Notes under the pieces: model-generated
The model's database searches: none
What the model was told of the DNA's origin: nothing
The model's input: the letters and a program-made list of their open reading frames with translations, nothing else
Position numbers and translations under genes: made by a program
In this document: piece after piece, positions 1-6,300 of the stretch
How the letters are laid out: each line of letters opens with the position of its first letter
How positions within the stretch are numbered: the stretch's first letter is position 1
From: Limisphaerales bacterium
Lineage (GTDB): Bacteria; Verrucomicrobiota; Verrucomicrobiia; Limisphaerales; UBA11358
Direction of reading: 5' to 3'
Assembly (NCBI GenBank): GCA_003133815.1
Contig: PKZR01000277.1
Span: forward strand, 1-6,919
Length of the DNA: 6,919 nucleotides

Positions 1-521
1 CGCGCACCATCCGCATTCCGGTTCACATGATTGAGATCATCAACAAATTGATGCGTGTCCAAAAGGCGTTGATACAGGATTTTGGCCGTGAACCGACGGC
101 GGAAGAACTCGCTGACGAACTTCTGATGCCCGTGGATCGCATTCGCGCGGTTTTAAAAATGGCGCAACAGCCAATCTCATTGCAAGCGCCCGTCGGTGAC
201 AGCGAAGACGCAAACTTCGGAGACTTCATCGAGGACAAGGCAGCTGAAAGCCCGCTCGACTTGACGAGCTTCAATTTGCTGAAAGACAAGCTGGGCGATG
301 TGTTGTGCAGCTTGAACGAACGCGAGCGGCAGGTTTTGGAACTGCGCTTCGGACTTGGCGATGGCAATGCGCGCACGCTTGAGGAAGTCGGCCAGCAATT
401 CCGAGTCACGCGTGAACGCATCCGGCAAATCGAGGCCAAGGCCCTCCGCAAGATGCGGCATCCCACGCGCATCCGCCAGTTGCACGGATTTCTTGAGGTT
501 GAAAATGCGGAACTGGACTGA
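1..521 (+). CDS. rpoD: RNA polymerase primary sigma factor RpoD (sigma-70), C-terminal part
   Basis: The 5' end lies outside the window. The frame is open from base 3, giving 172 visible residues ending in TGA at 519-521. The first visible residues, RTIRIPVHM, are the end of region 2.4 and start of region 3.0 of primary sigma factors, so the ATG at 27 is an internal Met and not a start. Region 3 follows, with GREPTAEELA (about residues 28-37) and the region 3.2 finger DFIED (about 74-78), which in this family approaches the active site. Region 4 then has LNERERQVLELRFGL and the helix-turn-helix TLEEVGQQF plus VTRERIRQIEAKALRKMRHP (about 125-154). The Arg/Glu/Gln residues that contact the -35 element in E. 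coli RpoD are present. It directs core RNA polymerase to housekeeping promoters in the cytoplasm. The close match to group 1 factors makes an alternative sigma unlikely. No terminator hairpin is visible before the tRNA that follows. Confidence 0.95.
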   Translation, partial: RTIRIPVHMIEIINKLMRVQKALIQDFGREPTAEELADELLMPVDRIRAVLKMAQQPISLQAPVGDSEDANFGDFIEDKAAESPLDLTSFNLLKDKLGDVLCSLNERERQVLELRFGLGDGNARTLEEVGQQFRVTRERIRQIEAKALRKMRHPTRIRQLHGFLEVENAELD

Positions 522-536
522 ATGTGCGGAATTAAC

Positions 537-564
537 TTGTCGCCACGGTGGGACGGAGCAAAAT
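537..564 (+). promoter_or_regulatory. possible promoter of the tRNA gene
   Basis: A -35-like TTGTCG (537-542) and a -10-like CAAAAT (559-564) are separated by 16 bases, and each matches four of six consensus positions. Transcription would begin about five bases before the tRNA 5' end, a very short leader. The match is weak and found by eye. The tRNA could equally be cut from an rpoD read-through transcript, because the 54-base spacer has no terminator-like hairpin. Confidence 0.2.
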
Positions 565-575
565 GTTTTTGTTTC

Positions 576-651
576 GGGCCCGTAGCTCAGCGGTTAGAGC
601 AGGCGACTCATAATCGCTTGGTCCTCGGTTCAAATCCGAGCGGGCCCACCA
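576..651 (+). tRNA. tRNA-Ile2 (anticodon CAU, lysidine type)
   Basis: A full 76-base cloverleaf can be drawn. The acceptor stem is GGGCCCG (576-582) with CGGGCCC (641-647), the D stem GCTC/GAGC (585-588/597-600), and the anticodon stem GGCGA/TCGCT (602-606/614-618) with loop CTCATAA. The anticodon CAT is at 609-611. A 5-base variable loop and a T stem CTCGG/CCGAG with loop TTCAAAT follow. The discriminator is A648 and CCA is encoded at 649-651. CAU can mean initiator Met, elongator Met or Ile2. The whole stretch from the base before the anticodon arm to the variable loop (601-623) matches, from memory, the E. coli Ile2 tRNA. The first acceptor pair is a normal G-C, and the D and anticodon arms lack the initiator features (mismatched 1-72 pair, three G-C pairs next to the loop). 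In this class C34 is converted to lysidine by TilS so that it reads AUA and is charged with Ile. Automatic tools often label it tRNA-Met. Confidence 0.93.
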
Positions 652-664
652 GTTTTGCAGGGAT

Positions 665-1690
665 TCAATTTGATTGCGGATTCGCCGAGCTGCGTTGCTG
701 TAATTGTCTCTCGAGATAAGTGTCCTCCGGCGCTTGCTGCCACGCGGTCAGCCAGATGTTGCCAAGCATCTGCCCCGCCTTGACAAGCTGTCCTTCGAGA
801 AATGGACGCGCCTGCAAACCTTTTTCCCCTTCGCCGGAAAGCTGTCCGTCCTTTTCCATCTGGTAAAGCGGCTCGACCAGCTTATTTTGCTCCACTAGAT
901 AGGCGACAATGCTTTGAAAAAATGCTTGCGGATCTGAAGCATTGGGAATGGGCGTGGCTGGCTGGATTTTTCCGACCAATACTTCGACTTTTATTCCACC
1001 GGTCTTTTTGAAATAGCCGCCGTCAATCCACGCGTGAAAAGTTTGCTTCGTGGTGTAGCCCTTCGGATTGTTGTTGGGATCCCAGCCGTTGTAATTTGCC
1101 GACGTATGCAGCGGCTGCGAACCATCGCCTACGAAATGACCCATCACACCCATCACATATACGATATCCGCCTGCGCATTGGCGATTTCCTCCGGCGTAC
1201 CGCCGCATTGCTTGAGCGCCTTGAGCGTGGAAAAATCCGATTTCAATTTTTCGTAATACTCCGTGATAGCCCATGGCAGAAACCCGTCCAGTTCGCGAGT
1301 GTGGTCGGCATCCTTCGTCGGGTCAATTGCCGGAAACCTTTCCGGGTGCGCCGCGCGGGCAATTGCGATATCCGCGACAAAATCGTAGCGCATGTTTGGC
1401 AAAGTCTCCGGCGTCAGTCCGTAAAGCTTCAAATCCTCAAGATCTATGTAATGATCCGGCCCGTTGAAATGTTTCAACGGCAAATCCGAAATATTCCGCC
1501 AGCGATCCGGCTCGCCCGCAAGAAATGCGATACGCCCCTTCAACGCGGGCGTCAATTCGATGCCGAAATCATCCGGCAAGGACGCCAATGCCAGCTGATT
1601 GACCGCATGATGGCCTTCGTAATCCCATGCATTGACGTTGAAGGCAAATGCGCCGAGCACAATAGCGAGTGCGAAAGATTTTCTTTTCAT
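665..1690 (-). CDS. secreted S1/P1-family zinc-dependent nuclease
   Basis: 341 residues. A signal peptide (basic MKRK, hydrophobic core, cleavage after NVNA-21) leaves Trp22 as the mature N-terminus, as the S1/P1 and phospholipase C fold requires because the Trp amino group binds zinc. The family's nine zinc ligands can all be assigned: Trp22, His27 (GHH), Asp62 (EPDRW), His80 (DHYID), His185, Asp189 and His195 (GHFVGDGSQPLH), and His219 and Asp223 (FHAWID). Spacings W-5-H, H-4-D-6-H and H-4-D equal those of P1 nuclease. Family members cleave single-stranded DNA or RNA and release 3'-phosphate from nucleotides. Substrate here is inferred, and a phosphodiesterase or phospholipase C-like activity is the alternative. 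Location is periplasmic or extracellular. The ATG at 1688-1690 is preceded by AGGGG (complement of 1701-1705) 10 bases upstream. The C-terminal tail after about residue 320 is polar, Gln/Ser-rich, and probably outside the fold. The gene converges on the tRNA. Confidence 0.92.
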   Translation of the reverse strand: MKRKSFALAIVLGAFAFNVNAWDYEGHHAVNQLALASLPDDFGIELTPALKGRIAFLAGEPDRWRNISDLPLKHFNGPDHYIDLEDLKLYGLTPETLPNMRYDFVADIAIARAAHPERFPAIDPTKDADHTRELDGFLPWAITEYYEKLKSDFSTLKALKQCGGTPEEIANAQADIVYVMGVMGHFVGDGSQPLHTSANYNGWDPNNNPKGYTTKQTFHAWIDGGYFKKTGGIKVEVLVGKIQPATPIPNASDPQAFFQSIVAYLVEQNKLVEPLYQMEKDGQLSGEGEKGLQARPFLEGQLVKAGQMLGNIWLTAWQQAPEDTYLERQLQQRSSANPQSN

Positions 1691-1715
1691 GATTCAGTTT
1701 CCCCTGTTGCCGCCT

Positions 1716-1744
1716 ACTCTAGCTGATGCCCATCAAATTGCCAA
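1716..1744 (-). promoter_or_regulatory. candidate sigma-70 promoter of the S1/P1 nuclease gene
   Basis: On the minus strand TTGGCA (1739-1744, five of six -35 positions) is followed after exactly 17 bases by TAGAGT (1716-1721, four of six -10 positions). Transcription would start near 1709, just ahead of the AGGGG ribosome-binding site at 1701-1705. The spacing and position fit well. The site was found by eye and is untested. It would make the nuclease independent of the upstream pilin-like gene. Confidence 0.35.
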
Positions 1745-1862
1745 AGCGAATTCAATGTTGAGGATTGCCAACTTTACCAGGACATTGAAGACGGTTGGGG
1801 AACCTAAACAGGAAATGGCAATCTGATACAGCCAATTATGCTGCGGGGATATTCCAGAGAAA

Positions 1863-2774
1863 TCACGGCGCAGATTCCAGATTATTAAACAATGTATCAT
1901 ACGCCACATTTGAAGCGGTAGTCTCCACAGTCGGGAGTTGACCAGATGCTACCATTTTAAATGCAGCAACGCTTTGAACAAATTTTACAGACCCATCCTT
2001 GAACAAAACATCAAATCCCTTGCTGGGGAAATGAGCAAACGTAGTTTGGCTAAACGATGAAGTGGCGCCGTCGGCTGATGACAGGAAGTCAGTCGCAAAC
2101 AGTTTGTTGCCACCAGACCCAGTTTCAGACCACTGGCTGCTGGTTTTTGGAAACGCCCGTGCCTCACCAGCGGGGGTGCCATCGGCCGCATTCTGTATGC
2201 GTGGATTATATAATGCGCTGTCAAACATATTAAATGATCCATCACTGAATGCAGATGAAGGAGGGCCTGAACTTGGGAAGCTGGGATTTGAATAAAAACC
2301 TGCGCTATGAGATTCAGTTACTGGAAAGCAGGGGCAAAAGCAAACCTTGGCGCTTCCGACCAAATTAACTGCATATAAATAGCCAAGACAATCATACGCT
2401 TGCGGAGAAACTAATTGCGCGCCGGGTTTTGGAATCGGCGTGTTGGCGGTGGAACCAGCGCCGCCTCTCCAAAAATATTGGGTATAGTCAACGAATGCCA
2501 AAGTATTAAACTTGGGGGCCGCATTGGCACCTCCAGTTGTGCAGATCGGATATAAATCGCTGTAGTCGCCAGCATAAACTACACAGGCGATGCCAATTTG
2601 ACGAAAGTTGCTCTGGCAAGTTGCCAATTGCGCCCTGCGCTTTGCAGACGCCAGAGCCGGCAACAGCATGGCAGCCAAAATGGCGATAATGGCGATGACC
2701 ACCAAAAGTTCAATCAAGGTAAAGCCTTCTGAGGGCTTGCACATTTTTTTCATAGGGTTATGTAGAGCTATCAT
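1863..2774 (-). CDS. pilin-like protein with type IV prepilin leader (DUF1559-like)
   Basis: About 303 residues. I place the start at ATG 2772-2774, which has GGCGG five bases upstream. A TTG at 2786 gives 307 residues but has no ribosome-binding site, and ATG codons at 2753 and 2744 are also in frame. The short basic leader (KKMCKPSEG) ends in Gly17, followed by FTLIELLVVIAIIAIL. Gly-1, Phe+1 and Glu+5 are the prepilin peptidase signature, and the hydrophobic helix (about 18-43) then anchors the protein or packs into a filament. A large globular part follows, with Cys 53, 64, 78, 129, 145, 147 and 149, including the cluster CFCPC. Near the C-terminus, DVLFKDGSVKFV with His248 resembles the H-X9-DG motif of DUF1559-type proteins, but here the spacing is His-X11-DG. 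Such proteins are abundant in Planctomycetota, Verrucomicrobiota and Lentisphaerota, and their exact role is unsettled (pseudopilus or surface protein). No pilus assembly genes are nearby. It appears more AT-rich than the flanking genes. Confidence 0.9.
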   Translation of the reverse strand: MIALHNPMKKMCKPSEGFTLIELLVVIAIIAILAAMLLPALASAKRRAQLATCQSNFRQIGIACVVYAGDYSDLYPICTTGGANAAPKFNTLAFVDYTQYFWRGGAGSTANTPIPKPGAQLVSPQAYDCLGYLYAVNLVGSAKVCFCPCFPVTESHSAGFYSNPSFPSSGPPSSAFSDGSFNMFDSALYNPRIQNAADGTPAGEARAFPKTSSQWSETGSGGNKLFATDFLSSADGATSSFSQTTFAHFPSKGFDVLFKDGSVKFVQSVAAFKMVASGQLPTVETTASNVAYDTLFNNLESAP

Positions 2775-2899
2775 TTGATCCGCCAATCATCATTAAGTAA
2801 ATTCAGAATCCAATTTGCACAGTTGATGTTGAAAAAATTAGCTGAACCGAATTCAAATCATCAAACTGTTCGCATCATGCCGTCCCGAACGCCCCGGAC

Positions 2900-2928
2900 G
2901 TTTCACCTACACTGGCGAGCTATGTCAA
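2900..2928 (-). promoter_or_regulatory. weak candidate promoter of the pilin-like gene
   Basis: A perfect -35 hexamer TTGACA on the minus strand (2923-2928) is followed after 17 bases by TGAAAC (2900-2905), which matches only three of six -10 positions. Transcription would start near 2893 and give a leader of about 120 bases. The poor -10 means it may be inactive, depend on an activator, or be chance. Confidence 0.2.
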
Positions 2929-3028
2929 CCCTGATTTCAAAAATTTCTTAATTTTTCTTTTCATGTTTACAGCAGACCGTTTGTTTAAAATTCATGCCCC
3001 ACTGGCAGGCAAGGCAACCTGTTAAAAT

Positions 3029-3055
3029 GGGGATGTCCCACCCTGGGACATCCCC
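3029..3055 (-). terminator. perfect 12-bp hairpin, probable terminator of the giant repeat gene
   Basis: The arms GGGGATGTCCCA (3029-3040) and TGGGACATCCCC (3044-3055) are exactly complementary around a 3-base loop. Read on the minus strand, the hairpin is followed at once by ATTTTAAC, a short T-run, and lies 76 bases after the stop of the large minus-strand gene. This fits a Rho-independent terminator with a weak T-tract. On the plus strand no T-run follows and no gene ends there. A REP-type palindrome is an alternative. Confidence 0.6.
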
Positions 3056-3095
3056 ACGCCATGAACTCAATCCGTCAATAACTCATATCGTCAGA

Positions 3096-3116
3096 CTGAT
3101 CAGATAACGGGTTATC
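3096..3116. repeat. two adjacent short palindromes
   Basis: CTGATCAG (3096-3103) is an 8-base perfect palindrome. It shares its last base with GATAACGGGTTATC (3103-3116), a 6-bp inverted repeat around GG. They start 16 bases beyond the stop of the large gene. They are too short and too weak to terminate transcription alone. Protein binding or chance are both possible. Confidence 0.35.
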
Positions 3117-3131
3117 GCATCATCACATCCT

Positions 3132-3383
3132 TCAATTATTCGTTGTGCTCAGGATGTAGAAGTTATGGTTCTGCGCCGGGTTCACCGCGTTCGACAGGTT
3201 CGTGGTGAAACTGCTGCTGCCGCTCAGGGTGTTGGTCCAAATCGGCGTCCATGTGTTCAGATGGGACGCCACATTCGTGCTGGTCAGCAGGTAGATTGTT
3301 CCCGCACCCGTGTTCGTCCCCGATATCGTCAGGCTTGTTCCCGATATCACCGGCTTGGCCGTGAATTGCACCGCCGTTACCGC
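3132..3383 (-). other. C-terminal domain of the giant repeat protein
   Basis: Residues about 1168-1250 follow the last tandem repeat and differ from it. The pattern is SGTSLTISGTNTGAGTIYLL, then TSTNV, NTWTPIWTN, SSFTTN, NPAQNHNFYIL and a polar end STTNN. From memory, many Verrucomicrobiota exported proteins with unrelated front parts end in a similar segment (Y-LTSTN ... W ... TN ... F-FTN ... P ... FY-L). That suggests a shared module, possibly for sorting or anchoring. Its function is not established to my knowledge. Confidence 0.5.
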
Positions 3384-6300
3384 CGCCGGCGCAACGACCG
3401 TCACGCTCACATTCAAGGTGATCGGGGTGTAGTCGGTGTTGTCAGTTGGCGTAAACGTCACCGACTGGTTTGCTGTGCCAACTCCCGGCGTGGCCGATGG
3501 CGTCGTGAAGGCGAAGGTTCCAACCACCGGCGCGCCCGCCGCGTTGGTGACTGAACCGCCGCTCAAGACGGAAGCACTTAACGCCTGGCCATTCGTAATA
3601 TTCTGAGCCGTCGGTGCCACCTGCAGCACCGGCACCTGCGAATTGACCGTCACATTGACATTCAATGTTATCGAATTGTAGTCGGTCGTGTCAGTCGGGG
3701 TGAACGTCACCGGCTGGCTTGCCGTGCCCGCTCCAGGCGCCGTGGAGGGCGTCGTGAAGGCGTAGCTGCCCGACACGCCGGCACCCAGCGCGTTGGTGAC
3801 CGTGCCCCCGCTGAAGCTTGAAGAGGCCAACGTCTGGCCGTAGACGATTGCCGAGGCTGTCGGGGCCGCCTGCAACACCGGCGTCGCCTTGCCTACTGTC
3901 ACGCTGACATTGAAGGTAATCGGGTTGTAACTGTTGGCATTGGACGGTGTGAATGTCACCGACTGGCTCGCCGTGCCCGCTCCCGGCGCCGTGGAGGGCG
4001 ACGCGAAGGCAAAGGTGCCCGCCACAGGCAAGCCCCCACCGTTGACAACCAAACCGCCGGTCAAGGTTGATGCTCCCAGCGTCTGGCCATAGACAATCGC
4101 CGAAGCCGTCGGAGCCGTCCTTAAAACAGGCGTCTGCACCACCACCTGTAAGCTTCCTGATCCGAAGATTAGCGCCGTGTTTCCAGAACTGTAAGTCCCG
4201 GCCGGTTTGCTCACCCCGTTCAGCACCAGGCCATTCACTATGTTCACCCCCGAGAAGCCCAAATTCAAAGTAGCACCATTGGTAACTGAAACCGTCGAGT
4301 TCGTGGACAGGGTGGCCTGGTCAATTTCCAGTGTTCCACCGTTGACCGTGGTGTTGCCGCGATAAGTGTCTGCGCCGGTTAGCTTGACGTAGCCGGCATG
4401 AGTTGCATCACCCACGGTAATGCCTGCCGTCTGGTCCGTGCCGTTGGCAAGGATGCCGCCGGTGAAATCCACCTCGCCGCCAGTGGCCGCCACCAGCGTC
4501 ACGCTCTTGCCCAGGTTGGTCGTCCACCCCAAAACGATGGGGTCTGCATACGTGTTGTCACCGCTCGTGTTCTGTCCGCCGATTGTGAACGTGCCCGTGT
4601 TCGTAAACGCTCCGCCGTCCGACACATAGTTCGTCACGCTGGCCGCCAATGTCAGGCCGCCCGAGTTGTTGTTCGCGTCACCCAGATACACCGCGCAATT
4701 GGCCGGGTTGACCGCGCTCGCGTTGTTCGACGTTCCCAGGAAGAAGTAGCTCTGGTTCGCTCCCGGACCGGTCGTGTCATTGATCAGCGCGGCGCTGTTA
4801 TCCAGCACCAATGTCCCATTGTTGACAAAATAACTGTAGGCGTCGCCGGTGGCCGTTTTGACAGAAGCACCCTGCAACGTCACCGTTGTGCCTCCGTTGA
4901 CATACAGGTCGTCGCTTCCATTTGATGTGTTGGCCAGATTGCCGGTGAAGGTCACGTTGCCCCCGCCCTGCACCACAATGTCGTTGCCCCAGTTTTGCGA
5001 CGTGAAGCTCGCGATCACCGCGCTGATGTTCGTCGCCACGTTGAGGGTGAAGGGGCGATGTGGCGCGGTATTGACCGTATTCATCGCGATGGCACCCAGA
5101 CCCAGAGTGTAGCCGCTGCCGCCCGTCACGTTGATCACGGCGTTCACCAGCGATGGATAGGACAGCCCCGAGTTCAGCGTCAGCACCTTGCCGGTGGCGC
5201 CCGTCAGGCTGTTGACATCAAACGTCAGGTTCGTCGTGGGGTTCTGCAACGCTAGGCTGGACAGGTTGAACAACGTGTTGGCGTCTGCACGCAACTGCAG
5301 CGTAGACCCTTCACCCAACGTCAGCACACTGGACGCCACCGCATTGGCACTCGCCAGTTGCAGAGTGGCTCTGTTGGTGACACCGCCACCAGAACTGCTG
5401 TTATCGCCTGTAATAATCACCGTGCCGTTGTTGATGTTCAACGCGCCGGAGAAGCTGTTGTTGTTCGTCAGTAGCAACGTGCCGGCGCCGATTTTGGCAT
5501 AGATACCGCCGCCACTGATGACGCCGCCAAGGGTAAATGTATTTCCATTGTCATCCAGCGTGGCTGTTGTGCCGGAACTGACTGTAATGTTGTTGGTCAC
5601 GGTCAGGCCCGATGCACCCGATTGCAACTTGCCGTTACCCGCGAAACTCACGTCGCCCGTACCCAGTGCATTGTTATTTCCCACCTGCAAAGTGCCCCCT
5701 TCAATAATGGTTCCCGTGGCGCCCTGTGCCGGGCCGTATGCGTTTGCATTGCCAAGAACCAGTGTGCCCGTGCCCAGAAGCGTCAACGTCTCGGGGCTGG
5801 ATGTATTGGCTATCAGGCCGGATATCGTCAGCCAATCGCCGCTGTTGACAACCACGCTGGAATTGTCGTTCAGGCTCACCGCCGTTTGAATCACATTCGC
5901 GGTGCCGCCGCTGACCGCGACGTAAGCTCCGTTACCTGAATTGTCCAACGTCAGCGTATGGCCGCCATTCGCAACCACAAACGAGCTGGCGTTGGTCATT
6001 TCAAGATAACCGAGGCTCTCGTTGGCGTTCAGGGTGACGGTGCGCAAAGCTGAACCAATGCCCAATTCGGCAGCATCACCAGGATTACCGGGGATGGTAG
6101 GATTCCCGCTCCAATTGGCGGCTGTTGTCCAACTGCCATCGGCATCCACATTCCATACATTCGCCGTCACCACAGGAGACACTGTCAGTGTTACCACCCC
6201 GCCAATGGTGGAGATGGAGGAAGTCGTCCCGCTGGCGACGCCGCCGCTACCCGTGAAGATGGGGGTTGGATTGAATGTCCCCGTGCTGCCGGCAGCCGTG

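Larger units (their letters stand above)
2775..3131. other. gene-free spacer between the giant repeat gene and the pilin-like gene
   Basis: These 357 bases hold no convincing coding sequence. From right to left they contain small palindromes just after the giant gene's stop (3096-3116), a strong hairpin (3029-3055), an A/T-rich run (about 2935-2965), a candidate promoter (2900-2928) and a leader of roughly 120 bases before the pilin-like start. I see no riboswitch, tRNA or transposon end. Confidence 0.6.

Noticed and set aside
576..651. Reading the CAU tRNA as initiator or elongator tRNA-Met
   Set aside because: The 1-72 pair is G-C, the initiator G-C run in the anticodon stem is absent, and the anticodon arm fits Ile2.
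625..1000. tRNA 3' end as an integration site with an island to its right
   Set aside because: No second copy of the tRNA 3' end is visible in the window, and there is no integrase or transposase gene.
1034..1726. 230-codon open frame on the plus strand across the nuclease gene
   Set aside because: It is antisense to a gene with a signal peptide and complete catalytic motifs. Its own product is Arg-rich, without recognisable domains, as expected for a shadow frame.
2881..2900. Imperfect inverted repeat CGTCC...GGACG
   Set aside because: Only five base pairs around a ten-base loop, without a T-run, so too weak to call a terminator or operator.
2920..2964. Minus-strand 14-codon open frame MKRKIKKFLKSGLT upstream of the pilin-like gene
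   Set aside because: It has no ribosome-binding site, lies in an A/T-rich run that favours Lys codons, and overlaps the candidate -35 box. Chance is the simplest explanation.
4398..4925. Plus-strand open frames opposite the giant repeat gene, including this one and several at 5188-6813
   Set aside because: They overlap one another, have Pro/Val- or Arg-rich compositions typical of the reverse of Gly/Thr/Asn-rich codons, and lack domains.
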